Source: UA16 sp905478895 (lineage in GTDB: Bacteria; Bacteroidota; Bacteroidia; Flavobacteriales_D; Sanyastnellaceae). Taken from it: 64,000 nucleotides of DNA. Of the stretch, positions 20,233 to 30,596 are shown one piece after another. The stretch is from positions 434,001 through 498,000 of the forward strand of contig CALSQO010000002.1 of NCBI GenBank assembly GCA_943788495.1, written 5' to 3'. The notes below the pieces were generated by a model. The model saw nothing but the letters and a program-made list of their open reading frames with translations, was not told the DNA's origin and did not search any database. The position numbers and the translations under genes were made by a program. Position 1 is the stretch's first letter, and each line of letters begins with the position of its first letter.

Positions 20233-21714
20233 ATGATGGAATTGTCAGGAGTGCGTCTGAATTCAGCGCAACCATGGGGAATACCCTGGATAGCTGCAGG
20301 AGTGATGCTGTCCTTCGCGTCATTGTTTGCCGTGAATTCGTTGGAGTTGATTGGAGCAACTTGGGTGGCCATTGCAGGGGCCAGAATCGCTTTGCGTGTC
20401 AATGTATTTCCGGTTCTTCTCGCTTTGGTATTTCCGTTTCTTGAAATCGTCACTTCCGTGTTGGATGCGGAGGGCATGGGGCAGAATATGAACGATCGAT
20501 TTTACGGCCATGGACGGGAAGTGTATTGGATTTCGCTTCTCGGACTTTGTGCCATGTTTGCTGGATGGAGGTGGGTCGTTGGTCGCCGGATTCAGTTTTC
20601 GGTGCAGCAAATGGAGCATCGCTTGGGCGGCATGGATTTGCAACGTTTGGTGCTGCTGCATGTGGGATTGATAGCGTTGGATCGTGTGGTTGATTTCTTC
20701 ATTCCTTATGGCAGTTCATTGGCGCAAATCACGTTGCACTTGGGCAAGTTGCCGTTGGTTGTGTTGTATTTGATTGTGTGGCGATACCGCGTAAAGCCCG
20801 AGCAGTTGTTGCTCGTAGCGGGAGTGGTCATCGTCAATGTGGTCGTCAGTTTTTTGAGTTTCTTTTCCGATTGGAAAGAGATCATCATCCTATTTGGATT
20901 TCTCTTGGTCAGCACTCCTGTTCAGCCCAGTCTGAGAGTCCATCAGGCGACTCGGTTTCGCTGCATTGATTTCGCTGCTTTTCCTTTCGACCTGGCAGGG
21001 GGTCAAGCAGGATTATCGCAATTTCTTAAATGGAGGAGAAAGAAGCCAGCGCGTTCTTGTCTCGAATTCAGAAGCGCTTGAGAAGTTCGCTGAATTTGAC
21101 TTCAACGTTTTGGGCAGGCGGAGAATTGGAAATTGGCTCTTCCAATACGGATGATGTGACCCGAGCCACATTGGAGCGTGTCGGTTACATCGACTTGTTT
21201 GCAAGAATGCGGCAGTACGTCCCCTCTGAACTTCCCCATGAAGATGGCGGACTCATGGCAGGGAATTTATCGTTCGCGCTCATACCGCGCATTTTGAATC
21301 CCAATAAGGGCGTCAAGAACGATCAGTTGAAGGTTGAAAAGTATGCAAAGCGCGTGATTGCTGACAACGCCTCCTTTAGCTTGGGGCACTTTGCGGAGCA
21401 TTATGTGGATTATGGCCCACGTGGAATGTGGCTGTCCCTCCTGCTCTTTCGGAGTTGTGTTAGGACTTTTAACGCTGTTGTTTCTGCGTCCGAGTCCTGT
21501 GCCAGGCTGCGATTTGATTTATTTGTTCTTAACGCTGTCATTGGCTTTCAGCTACCAGGCTGACGCCATTAAAATCTATGGACAAGTCGTCTGGGGAAGT
21601 GCTTTTTGGTTGGTCATTGGTCGCAGGATCATGGCTTTAAGCTTCCGCCAATTGGGATTGGATTCATCGAGTGAATTGAAAGGCAGCGACCGGGACTTCA
21701 TTAACTCCTGTTGA
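20233..21714 (+). CDS. Wzy-like polysaccharide polymerase, membrane protein, frameshifted
   Basis: A polytopic membrane protein of about 490 residues spread over three frames (shifts near 20930, 21100 and 21455). The first half has hydrophobic helices (FPVLLALVFPFLEIVTSVLD, YWISLLGLCAMFAG, LLLVAGVVIVNVVVSFLSFF). The central outside loop contains ATLERVGYIDLFARM and FALIPRILNPNKGVKNDQ, a block I associate with O-antigen/exopolysaccharide polymerase-like proteins, followed by SLGHFAEHYVDYGPRG. The C-terminal part returns to membrane helices (LGLLTLLFLRPSP, LIYLFLTLSLAFSYQ). The position inside a glycosyltransferase cluster supports polymerase over ligase, but both remain possible. Confidence 0.55.
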
Positions 21715-21738
21715 GGCATCACCTCAAGCTTGACAGAC

Positions 21739-22861
21739 TCATTGCTGAGTGTCTTGTATTTCCTGAATGAGGGCTGCAGCAAAGTCCGTTAAGTCTGCCA
21801 CTTGGATGTCGGCCCTCTTTGCAACCTGGGAACTTCAACCCATCCTCAAGCGCATTGTGAAGGGATTGAGTATTGTTCCAACGAAATACCGCTCCGTGGC
21901 TCTTCCCTTTTACCAAATCCTCCGCACACCCCACGCGGTCGGACACAATCACGCTGACAACCGCAGGCGAGCGCTTCATTGACGGCCAATCCCCAGGTTT
22001 CGCCCGGCCCTCGTGATGGCAGACAAAAGACATCCGCAACTCGATACCAAATGGGCATTTTGGATTGGTTTTGAAACCCGACGAAATGGATAGTTGGGAT
22101 TGGAGTCAAATCGCTCCTTCAATTCGTCTTCGAGCATGCCAGATCCCACATAAATCAAATGGGCTTGGGACTGGAGCGACGCAAAGGCTTCCGCCAACTC
22201 AAGAGGCTGCTTTTTGGCTTCCAATTTTCCCGCAAAAAGAAAAACCGTGGCCACTGGGTCAATGCCCAAGTCTTTTCGAATTTGCAGTGCTTCTTCTCGG
22301 CGCTCTCTCATCGTCTTTCATGAAGAACTCATTGTCCACAGCATGCGGCGCGTAGGTCAATTGGTCTTCTTTGAGTCCGCACCACAGGAAATACCGCTTG
22401 TTGGCTTGGCCCACATAAAATGCGCGATCGACAAATCGATACACCCAGTTGAGGGAGAGCTTTCCTCAGGGTACGCTTCCAGAATGGCAAAGGGTCAGGA
22501 GGGTAGAATCACCGCGAAACCACACCGGCACCGAACCATGAAAGTGGCGCATCGCGGCTAAGTGGCCGTCAAAGTTCCAACCGTAAGACGAGCAGCGCGC
22601 TGGGGTTGAAGGATTCGATGGATGCCATCAATTGGTTGCGACCCGCTTTTTCCTTGGCATCGAAGGATTCATGCAGCGTAACCTTCTGTCAACGGCACGT
22701 CCCATGTCACCTCCTGGCCGAAAGTCTTTGTCGAACCGAACTTGCTCGGTTTTTTTGGAATAGAAACACCTTGAGATCAATCGACTCTTCCTGCGCCAGC
22801 ATCCGGAACAACGGAGCGTTGTACTGAATGGGGTGGGTGCTGAGGATGGCGAGGCGTTTCA
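21739..22861 (-). CDS. Glycosyltransferase family 4 protein, heavily frameshifted
   Basis: A GT4 protein of about 374 residues whose pieces lie in all three frames. It opens MKRLAILSTHPIQYNAPLFR, a start seen in many Bacteroidetes GT4 enzymes, then VTWDVPLTEGY, NFDGHLAAMRHF, FVDRAFYVGQANKRYF, LTYAPHAVDNEFF, VATVFLFAGKLEAKKQPLEL, VFCLPSRGPGETWGLAVNEA and SVIVSDRVGCAEDLVKGKSH. It ends ADLTDFAAALIQEIQDTQQ at the TGA 21739-21741. At least five single-base shifts are needed. All canonical domains are present and collinear, so decay by deletion is not indicated. The start is 15 bp downstream of the preceding GT gene in the operon. Confidence 0.75.
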
Positions 22862-22875
22862 TGCGGCAAAGGTCG

Positions 22876-24130
22876 TCATTGAATTTGTTCGATTCCAGCG
22901 ATGAGGTTTTTGGCGCTTTGCTCCGCGGTATGGGGTTGCAACGCTTTCAGATCAGGTGACCATGGAGCGTGAGGTTGGACAAATCGTTCCAAGGCATCTC
23001 GCAAGCAGTGCCACGGTTTCTTGTTGGTCCGTGGTGGGATGAAACGGAACATAAAAGTCAGCGGCATTGCACGCTTCAAGGATGGATTTCCCCTCGCTTT
23101 CCGAATGGAAGAAAGCCATCGTCCGCGGCGCAGTAACCAAACATTGAAAGACTTTCGAAGGGGAATAGTGTGCCTCGAGCGATCCCATGACGATGGCTCC
23201 AGCCGATTCCCGCAGCATCTGTTGCACCTCGAGGTACGGCTGTCGCACCGCAATTTCTCGGGCGATTTTTTGCAATTCGAACGCCTCAATGAGGCTGGTG
23301 ATACTCGGTAGTTCGGGGTTGTGGGTTCCGACGAACAAAAACTCCACGTCAGCTGGAATGGCATTGCGGTTGACCGCTTTTGCCAAACCTTGAAACCAAA
23401 GTCGAAACAGCGGCGCGCCCAATTGCCAATAGGCTCCAGCATATATGAAAGTGCGTTTGCCCTCCGTGAAGGGCGCCTTGAAATGGGGCAATTCGATTTG
23501 GTGATCGCGCATGCTGAATCCCAATTGACACGTGGGTGTGGGCAAACGTTTCAATCGACCATTGCGTTGGCGGACGCCCTCAATGTATCCCTCAGAAATG
23601 CCGGACACCAGCGCAACATTGCGCAACGCGATGGGCTCCAACAAACGAGCAAGTAAAACGGTCGCGGTCGCGCGATTCAGTCCTTTTTGCGCTTTGGAGA
23701 GGGAATAGACCCATGGGTCCTGGTAATCCACACCGAAAGGAACACCGTGCCTCCGACTCAATGAAGTGCCCATGAGCGTGAGGTAATAGGAGGGAACCGA
23801 GAACCAAATAAAGTCATACGATTTTGAAGCGAGGAGCCGATGGGCTTCTTGTTTGATCGCCTTATATCCCCGGAGTCCGATGTCGCCGATGACGCGCTTT
23901 CCAGCAATTTTCTTCACCGGACGTGCCCGTACCTTGATGACTTCCATGCCGGGCTTGACCAGTTGCTCGGATGCTGCGGATAGTTGCTCTTCGTGATCGT
24001 GCTCGTCAACGGTCAAGACCGTCGGTTTCCACCCCAACGCTTCCAGTTCATTCGCAATCAAGCGCACCCGGTGCACCCCTACCAAATTCGAGGGCGGCCA
24101 ATGCGGGTAAATGATGAGGATGCGCTTCAC
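22876..24130 (-). CDS. Glycosyltransferase family 4 protein, one frameshift near the end
   Basis: A GT-B protein of about 417 residues: KRILIIYPHWPPSNLVGVHR (N-terminal domain), YDFIWFSVPSYYLTLMGTSL, GVPFGVDYQDPWVYS, LVSGISEGYIEGV, RTFIYAGAYWQLGAPLFRL, VEFLFVGTHNPEL and AGAIVMGSLEAHYSPSKVFQ. A shift near 22995 moves the frame into LRDALERFVQPHAPWSP and the end IEQIQ. The start is a GTG at 24130, overlapping the upstream gene's stop (GTGA); the in-frame Met at 24184 would overlap that gene by 58 bp. The EGFG-type donor block is replaced by a PSKVFQ segment, as in WsaF/WcaI-like transferases. Confidence 0.78.
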
Positions 24131-25334
24131 GGCTTCATGGCTTGATGAACAAACCCCACCAACACCTCCGACTCCTTCTCCCAATTCAATGCTGTATCCC
24201 CGAGTTGCCAGGCACGTTGTCGTTTCTGGAGGAGTTCGATCCCTCTTCTCAAATGGCCTCTCCTAGGGCGTCTGCAATGGTCTTCGGCTCGTTCAAATCA
24301 ATCAACTCACCCGCATCAGGAAACTCGCGCAAAAACTGCTCTTGAGCAGGGGTTTTGGAAATGAAAGCATGTGGCATCCGGTCGAGGGCAACATAGAGTA
24401 CAACTTGTTCGATCGTGCCAATTTCGCTGTTTTCAGAGAATCCCGGCACTTCCAAAGCCAACCCAATTTCATGCTCCGCGATGAATGCAAAAAGGGCGGA
24501 TTCCGGCATTGGAGGATGCAGCGTAATTTGATGCAATTCCGAAGGAGCACTTCCGAGCAAATGTTGCTGCACGTCATCCGAACACAATCCCAAAACATTC
24601 AACTGAATGGGAACGTTTTTCGCGTGTTGCATGCCCTGCAAAAACTCCGCTAGACCTCGATCCAAGCCAACCACTTGTGAGAACCAAATGATTTTGAGTG
24701 GCCCCGATTGTGAACGGGGTTGGGCGGGCTGGTTTTTCTTAGAAAAAGCATTGTTCACTGTCGCGACTTGATGCTGCGGATACAGTGCCTCATACGTTTT
24801 AGCAATCAACGGGCTTGCCGCCGTCATTGCCGTGATTTGAGGGATGCAGTCATCCTCCAGTTTCTGAACGCGCAGACTTTCCTGAGAGCCAATACGGAAT
24901 TCACCGCGGTGGTAATCTTCCGCATCGAAGAACATGGGGATGTTGAGTTTATTCCCGATCTCCACCAGAGGTCCAAGCGCTCCGGGGTTGTGGCCGATGA
25001 CCAAATCAGGTTTCCAGGCCATGCCACGCGCGACATACTCGCTGTAGCTGCGGCACATGGCATACTTCGTCATGCCGAGTTTTTTCGGCCAGCTTGCGCA
25101 TGAGTCGACTGACGAAATAAGTGAATTTGGCGTCTCTGGATGTCCGCCAATTCGTTCCCATGTCCATTGGGCCTGCTCAAAAATTTCAGCATCTGCATTC
25201 GACGCCCAATGTGTTTTGAATGCGTACAAAACATGCACAGTATATCCTTTAGATGCTAGAGCATCAGCCGCCTTGCGCATCCGCGGATTGCTGCTTGGCT
25301 GACTTGTTGTAATGATGAGGATGCGCGACATCAT
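24127..25334 (-). CDS. Glycosyltransferase (GT-B fold), frameshifted
   Basis: A protein of about 400 residues. It starts MMSRILIITTSQPSSNPRMR, then YTVHVLYAFKTHWASNAD and MAWKPDLVIGHNPGALGPLV, MFFDAEDYHRGEFR, DCIPQITAMTAASPLIAKTY, LKIIWFSQVVGLDRGLAEFL and PESALFAFIAEHEIGLALE. Two compensating indels around 25080 and 25150 hide the segment AKFTYFVSRLMRKLAEKLG, and another near 24265 hides the true C-terminus (RRGIELLQKRQRAWQLGD, ALNWEKESEVLVGF) that ends at 24127. ATGA overlap with the gene before and GTGA overlap with the gene after place it in one transcript. Confidence 0.72.
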
Positions 25335-26294
25335 TCGGACTTCAGTCGCTGTTTTAGAAGTCTCAGTTGCACGAGGAACTTCCAACCGAAAATCGAGCAT
25401 ATGGTTTTAGCTACGGCACTTTCGGCTACATCATTATGCCGATTGGGACGGCCGTATTGCTTGATTTTCGCCCGCGCTTTTTTGCGCAATTCCGGAACGA
25501 GCGGATACACCCGATAAATGAACCCCATGTACTGATTCGAGATCAGCGTTTTGATGGCAGAGTCATTGCCCAATTGCAAAACTGCTTGCTCAAAACTTTC
25601 AACCGAAGCGAAAAGGGACGGAGCTTTGTGTGGCTTGAATTGCGAAACGGAGCCGTGCAATTCGGACCGATAATAAACACGGCTTTGTGGTTCGAAATCA
25701 CACCAGCGCTGGCCACAATGGCACGCGTGAAATACTCTCCGTCTTGGTTGATGAGGAGGGATTCATCCCAAGGCTGAATGCTTTCGAATAATTGACGTGA
25801 TCCGAGCCATCCAGCGGGATCATCATGCGCTCGGCGAGAAGCCATTCTCTTGGGGGAGGACTGATCGGCACGTGGCTCCATGCGCCTTGCTCCTCAGGCC
25901 ATAGGTTGGTCAAATCGCCTGCGAATCGGCGCCATTTGCTCGCGATGAGGTGCTGCGGGTTTTGTTGGAGGAGTTCGAGTTGTGCTTCCAACTTTCTTTC
26001 ACCGAGCAAGTCATCAGCGTCTAGCCATTGGATGGCATCGCCTTTGGCGAGGCTTAGCGCAGTGGTTCCGGGCCGAGCAGGCGCCTTTGGTTGGATTGTC
26101 TTCGAGGATGATGCTGGATGTCGGGATGTTCGGCTTGAAAGCGCTCCACCACTCCCCGAGTGTCATCCTCACTGTGGTCGTTGATCACGATGATTTCCTC
26201 GATGCAATCGCGGCCTTGTTGAACGCAACTCGCCAGAGGTCTCGCCAATGAATTCAGCGGCGTTGTATGCGGGTATGAGGATGGAGGCTTTCAT
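25331..26294 (-). CDS. Family 2 glycosyltransferase, heavily frameshifted
   Basis: A GT-A fold inverting transferase of about 320 residues. The N-terminus MKASILIPAYNAAEFIGETL and IEEIIVINDHSEDDTRGVVE are the standard GT2 opening. Next are IILEDNPTKGACSARN and the catalytic metal site AIQWLDADDLLGERKLEAQL. The middle reads LIASKWRRFAGDLTNLWP and SLLINQDGEYFTRAIVASAG, and the end KTICSIFGWKFLVQLRLLK. These blocks lie in different frames, needing at least four indels between 26240 and 25650. The ATG at 26294 overlaps the stop of the preceding gene, and its own stop overlaps the next start. Confidence 0.75.
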
Positions 26295-27268
26295 GTTAGC
26301 TCAGATTTGTGAAGCTGAACACTATGTTCTTCTCCACAAATGAGAATGTTTTTTGCCTTGTCTACTGCCTCAAACAGGTTTGGATTTTGGTAGTAAGAGT
26401 TGGTGACTACTTGCATGGCTTTTTGAGCTCTTTCTTCATGCGCAATGTCGATTGCCTCATGCTCTATGTGTGCAAGCAACTTGAGAAGTTCGTCATGCGA
26501 TTCCCAGGAATAAGGCATGAGCGTATCCTTAAGCTCTTTAGGGAGTAATTGCAAATAGAGCACGTGAATAATGGGAATACATCCGGAGAATATAGCTTCG
26601 AAAACATTGTGGCAAAGCGGCATGTGCATTCCAGGCAAGGCTAAGAAAAAACGACTGGATTTCATCCGTTCGTGATATTGGTCAGGATTGATTCGTCCTG
26701 AAATGATTTGTCCTTGGCCATTCTTCTGCAGAAATTTAATGCTTTCCATTCTATTGGGCATTTCCCAAATTTCTTTCGAAAAACAACTATCGTACTCTGC
26801 AGCCTGCGCGCCGGCAAAGAAAATGCCAGTCCGAAATTGGTTTACTGAAGTTTCTCTGAAGTTTTCAAAGTGAATCGGATGCGGTCCGATCGGAATTCGA
26901 AGGTTTTCGGCATTATCTGGAATTGAGCCGAAGTAATTCCATGAAACGCTCTTCCAAGGCCATTTTGCAGTTTTTAATGCGAAATGCAATTGTCCAGATT
27001 CAATAAGTGCTGTTTGGTAAGGTCTCCAATTTCTACCTTCAAAAAATCTTCGTAAAAATTCGCTCCTCAAGGGAATCACAATAATCGTTGCTTTTCGGGA
27101 GTTGAGTTGCTGCAAAAAATTAAGCAAGTAGCGATCGAGCAATTCTTCTTGCGTAAGATTCAGATAAACATACCGTTCAGTTACTTTCTCACTTGCATGA
27201 AGTTTTGACCACACTTTGAATCGCCAAAATCCCAGGAATACTTTTAGTATGTTTGAAACTGATTTCAT
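26291..27268 (-). CDS. Exostosin-like glycosyltransferase (GT47-type)
   Basis: A complete 325-residue protein, AT-rich and unbroken. The C-terminal half has the exostosin-like pattern: SRFFLALPGMHMPLCHNVFE followed by AIFSGCIPIIHVLYLQLLPK, which binds the nucleotide sugar. The N-terminal half (YVYLNLTQEELLDRYLLNFL, WPWKSVSWNYFGSIPDN, RIPIGPHPIHFENF) has no motif I recognise. A TTG at 27280 would add four residues, but the ATG at 27268 is preferred. It is AT-rich relative to the wbp-like genes and, with the following gene, looks like a later insertion into the cluster. Confidence 0.62.
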   Translation of the reverse strand: MKSVSNILKVFLGFWRFKVWSKLHASEKVTERYVYLNLTQEELLDRYLLNFLQQLNSRKATIIVIPLRSEFLRRFFEGRNWRPYQTALIESGQLHFALKTAKWPWKSVSWNYFGSIPDNAENLRIPIGPHPIHFENFRETSVNQFRTGIFFAGAQAAEYDSCFSKEIWEMPNRMESIKFLQKNGQGQIISGRINPDQYHERMKSSRFFLALPGMHMPLCHNVFEAIFSGCIPIIHVLYLQLLPKELKDTLMPYSWESHDELLKLLAHIEHEAIDIAHEERAQKAMQVVTNSYYQNPNLFEAVDKAKNILICGEEHSVQLHKSELT

Positions 27269-27276
27269 GTTCAAAC

Positions 27277-28128
27277 TCAATTTGCACTCAAAGCCCGCCG
27301 AATGTTAAATGAGTGATACCTGACCCTTAATTTGATTTTGTCGAAAATGCTATACCGTGGCACAGTCCAAGAGTATGTCCAATAGTTCAAGGTCATAGAA
27401 TTAGGGTGCAGGTGATTTGTCGGAATTAAGTTTTCTGACAAGCGTTTTCTAGTGATTTCTTGTCGTTCTTCTTCGCTGAATTGTTGCCAATCGATGGGGT
27501 AGATAGTATCATACGAGAGCAGCAAGATCTCTTCTTTCGATTTGCTGCGATAGTTTACACGATCAGGAAAATATTTCAGAATGTATCTATTGATCTCATG
27601 GATGTTCATACGTCTATAAGCCTGCACAGCTTTTGTAGTCAGAACAGGCCCCGTCAGGTATTCAGTTGAATGGAACCCGCGGTTGTTCTCGAAATGTTCA
27701 ACTGCCAATGCCAAGACAAAAAGCCAAAAGTTGGATTTTTTGATTCGCGTAAACATGAATGCATTAGGAATGCTGCTGGCACTATCCTCATTTTTCAATG
27801 TGCCAAAGGCATGCGCAAAGGATTGTTCCAAGAGCTGATCGAATGGTTGTAGGGCTTCGCCGTCCAAATCAGAATAAATACCGCCAGATTTAAAAAGGTT
27901 GCAGTAACGAAAGATATCGACTCTTTTAATTTGGCCGATGTATTTTGAAAAATATTTTTGATGAAAAACAGGGAACTGTTCTTTTACCAAAGCATTGATC
28001 TCGACATCATCAAAAAATTCATATTCCCATGAGGGATGAAGCTTTTTCCATGAATTTTGACTGATGCTGAAGATCGGATTAGCTTCACTCAAGTCGTGAC
28101 TTTTCCAAGTTTGGAAGATATATTTCAT
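27277..28128 (-). CDS. Glycosyltransferase with DXD motif (GT32/OCH1-like)
   Basis: A complete 283-residue enzyme. It begins KYIFQTWKSHDLSEANPIFS and NSWKKLHPSWEYEFFDD, the N-terminal Gly_transf_sug pattern. The DXD block is IGQIKRVDIFRYCNLF followed by KSGGIYSDLDGEALQPFDQL, where SDLD binds metal and sugar nucleotide. The C-terminal part has FHSTEYLTGPVLTTKAV. OCH1-like bacterial enzymes add hexoses or GlcNAc to surface glycans. It is 30 bp after the GT2 gene stop and overlaps the exostosin-like reading frame at its end. AT-rich. Confidence 0.8.
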   Translation of the reverse strand: MKYIFQTWKSHDLSEANPIFSISQNSWKKLHPSWEYEFFDDVEINALVKEQFPVFHQKYFSKYIGQIKRVDIFRYCNLFKSGGIYSDLDGEALQPFDQLLEQSFAHAFGTLKNEDSASSIPNAFMFTRIKKSNFWLFVLALAVEHFENNRGFHSTEYLTGPVLTTKAVQAYRRMNIHEINRYILKYFPDRVNYRSKSKEEILLLSYDTIYPIDWQQFSEEERQEITRKRLSENLIPTNHLHPNSMTLNYWTYSWTVPRYSIFDKIKLRVRYHSFNIRRALSAN

Positions 28129-28158
28129 TCTTTTTTGTTTCTACTTTTCAAAGTAATC

Positions 28159-29049
28159 CTACGCATGTTTTTTAAAAAGAGGCCTTGTGAGACCTTTCCA
28201 ATAGTTTAGCTGAAAAACAACCGAGGGCCTGATGATTCCCGCCTGAATCGCATGATGAAAAATGGATTTCCCCTCGCAGCTTTGTGACAGTTCAACACTC
28301 CTGAATTCATAGGCACTTTTTAACGACCGAAATTCGCTTTTGGAGATTGGTTTTTGCGCTCTGCGCTGGTAGGCTTGGATTTGAGCGAGCCGAGAATACT
28401 GTGCGGCCAAAACGCCATTTCCGCCTTGGGAAATCCCACGGGAATGATTGCGGTAATGGTAGCAGATTTCAGGCACGAAGTTCATGGCCCCAACTTCATC
28501 GAGTCTCAAAATCAGGTCATGGTCCATTGCTCGCCTCAATTTGCCATTCAGGCCGCCACTGGCCGTGTATTTTTCACGAGGAAACACCAAGAAGTTGAAA
28601 ATGGAATGCAGCTGATGGAATACAGGTAGATCTGGATTCAAGGGTTTAGCGTGTTCTCTCTTCTGAATCGGAGTCATACCTGAATCGCAGTCCATGCATT
28701 CGGAATAATGCAATGCTGCGCTCGGTTCTTGATGGTATGCTGCCAACATGGTCTCAAGCGCCGTCGCAGGCAGGGTGTCGTCTGCTCCGATGAGCCCAAT
28801 CAAGGGGTTGTGGCCAGCTTCAATGCCGGTTTTGAAGGCATGCGTTGCACCCGCGTTGACCTGCAGCCGCATGAGTGTGATTTGATTGTTGCCTTCAAAC
28901 GCGTTCAAGAAAGCACCGCTGTCGTCTGTACTGCAGTCATCCACGATATACAAGTGCCATGATTGATGGGTCTGGGCGCGGAGCGATTCGACCAGCGCAG
29001 GCAGATACATTCCATTGTTGTAATTGGCGACGACCAGATCGAATTTCAT
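28159..29049 (-). CDS. Family 2 glycosyltransferase
   Basis: A complete 296-residue GT2. MKFDLVVANYNNGMYLPALV starts the Rossmann-like domain, LYIVDDCSTDDSGAFLNAF holds the first Asp pair, PLIGLIGADDTLPATALETM has the metal-binding DD, and RRAMDHDLILRLDEVGAMNF the catalytic base region. The C-terminal 90 residues (AYQRRAQKPISKSEFRSL, FHHAIQAGIIRPSVVF) are typical of rhamnosyl/galactosyl-type GT2. Its ATG overlaps the aminotransferase stop (TGATG), so it follows the amino-sugar genes in the same transcript and may add that sugar. Confidence 0.88.
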   Translation of the reverse strand: MKFDLVVANYNNGMYLPALVESLRAQTHQSWHLYIVDDCSTDDSGAFLNAFEGNNQITLMRLQVNAGATHAFKTGIEAGHNPLIGLIGADDTLPATALETMLAAYHQEPSAALHYSECMDCDSGMTPIQKREHAKPLNPDLPVFHQLHSIFNFLVFPREKYTASGGLNGKLRRAMDHDLILRLDEVGAMNFVPEICYHYRNHSRGISQGGNGVLAAQYSRLAQIQAYQRRAQKPISKSEFRSLKSAYEFRSVELSQSCEGKSIFHHAIQAGIIRPSVVFQLNYWKGLTRPLFKKHA

Positions 29050-30139
29050 CAGGATAGTTTTCGCACAACGGTTTCAATCTCCTCATCCCGCAGCTCCCCA
29101 AACATCGGCAAGCGACAGGATTCGTTCACAGGCCTCAGCGGCGACGGGATAGTCGGATGCAGGAGTGTTCAAGTGCTGGTAACAATCCATGGCCGGCAGG
29201 GGCGTGGGGTAGTGGATCGCATTGCCAATTCCTTGTTCCGTGAGATGCAATGCAAGTGCATCGCGGTCGGGTGATTGGACAACGTACAGGTGGTAGACGT
29301 GCTTGCTGTTTTCCGGCGTTTGAGGAAGAGCCAGGGAGGAATGATCGTTCAGCAGTTCGTCATAGCGAGCGGCGGCGGCAATGCGTTCGTTGGTCCACGT
29401 GTCGAGGTGTTTTAATTTGACGGAAAGCACCGCTGCGTGCATTCCATCCATGCGCGAGTTCCGGCCTTCCAATACGTGGGTGTGTTTTTGCGGTTGGCCG
29501 TGGTTGGCGATGATCCGCGCTTTCTCGGCGATGTCGGAGCGATTGGTCACCATGGCCCCTGCATCCCCATATGCACCCAAGTTTTTCCCTGGGTAAAAAC
29601 TGAAGCTGGCACAATCGCCAAAGGTGCCGACCTTTTGGCCATTCACTTCGGCGCCATGGGCTTGAGCGCAATCTTCCAAAACGAAGAGGTTGTGCCGCTT
29701 TGCAATGTCCATGATCACCGGCATGTTGGCGGGACAACCGTACAAGTGCACCGGAATGATGCCTTTGGTGCGGGCCGTAATTTTTGCTTCAATCAGCGAA
29801 GGGTTGATGCAATACGTCGTCATCGATGTCAACAAAGACGGGTGTTGCGCCTCGGGTGCCCACTGCCTCGGCCGTTGAAATCCAACTCAGTGCAGGGACA
29901 ATGACCTCGTCGCCGGATTTGACGCCGAGGGCATCCAATAGTATTTCAATCGAATCGGTTCCATTGGCACATGCCACGACATGCTCTACGCCCAACCACT
30001 GGCCAAATTCGCTTTCGAACGATTTGACCCGGTGACCGCCGATGTACGCCGAATCCTGAATGACGGAGGCCATTGCGGCATCAATTTCAGTTTGGTGTCG
30101 CAGGTATTGGCGGTGAAGGTCTACGAATGGGATGTTCAT
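29049..30139 (-). CDS. DegT/DnrJ/EryC1 sugar aminotransferase (WbpE-like), frameshifted
   Basis: A PLP enzyme that aminates a 3-keto (or 4-keto) nucleotide sugar. It begins MNIPFVDLHRQYLRHQTEID, then HVVACANGTDSIEILLDALG, GDEVIVPALSWISTAEAVG, LFVLEDCAQAHGAEVNGQKV and the PLP-lysine block ASFSFYPGKNLGAYGDAGAM. Two one-base insertions interrupt it: near 29817 (between VFVDIDDD and YCINPSLIEAKIT) and near 29093 (the true end reads MFGELRDEEIETVVRKLS). The repaired length is about 363 residues. It follows a hexapeptide acetyltransferase and a Gfo/Idh oxidoreductase with overlapping ends. That is the wbpB-wbpD-wbpE set that makes UDP-GlcNAc(3NAc)A in Pseudomonas, so that role is inferred. Confidence 0.85.
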
Positions 30140-30596
30140 CTCGACGTTTCTTTGCAGGATTACCGACGTACGTGCCGGGTTCGGTAATGTCTTTGGTCAC
30201 CACCGCGCCAGCGCCAATGACCACATCGTCGCAGACGGTTACAGGAAGCATCGTCGCATTGCTTCCGATTGAGACGCGATTGCCAATTTTGGTGGACTTC
30301 CAGAGGGAGGCATCGCCGTGGGCAGGACCGCCTTTCGCGAAGGTGTCATTGATGAACATGACGCCATGACCGATGAAACAATCGTTGCCGATGGTCACCA
30401 GTTCGCAAATGAAGCTGTGGCTTTGCACCCTGGTGCGCTCGCCCACCACGACGCCCTTCTGAATTTCGCAAAATGGCCCTACGAAGACCCCGTCACGGAG
30501 GGTGCATTCGTAAAGGTTACTCGGTTCAACAAGGGTCACCCCTGCGCCCAGAGTCACATCGCGCACTTGGCTTTGAAAAATGCGAGGTTCAGGCAT
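30136..30596 (-). CDS. Sugar N-acetyltransferase, left-handed beta-helix (WbpD-like)
   Basis: A hexapeptide-repeat acyltransferase of about 153 residues. The start MPEPRIFQSQVRDVTLGAGV at 30596 overlaps the Gfo/Idh stop by 8 bp. Repeats run through GDGVFVGPFCEIQKGVVVGE-type turns, FICELVTIGNDCFIGHGVMF, WKSTKIGNRVSIGSNATMLP and DDVVIGAGAVVTKDI, ending PGTYVGNPAKK. The raw frame runs on past this point to 30087. If one base is missing in the A-run near 30150, the stop falls at 30136-30138 and overlaps the aminotransferase ATG (ATGA), which matches the packing of the other genes here. Predicted to acetylate the 3-amino group made by the aminotransferase. Confidence 0.82.
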
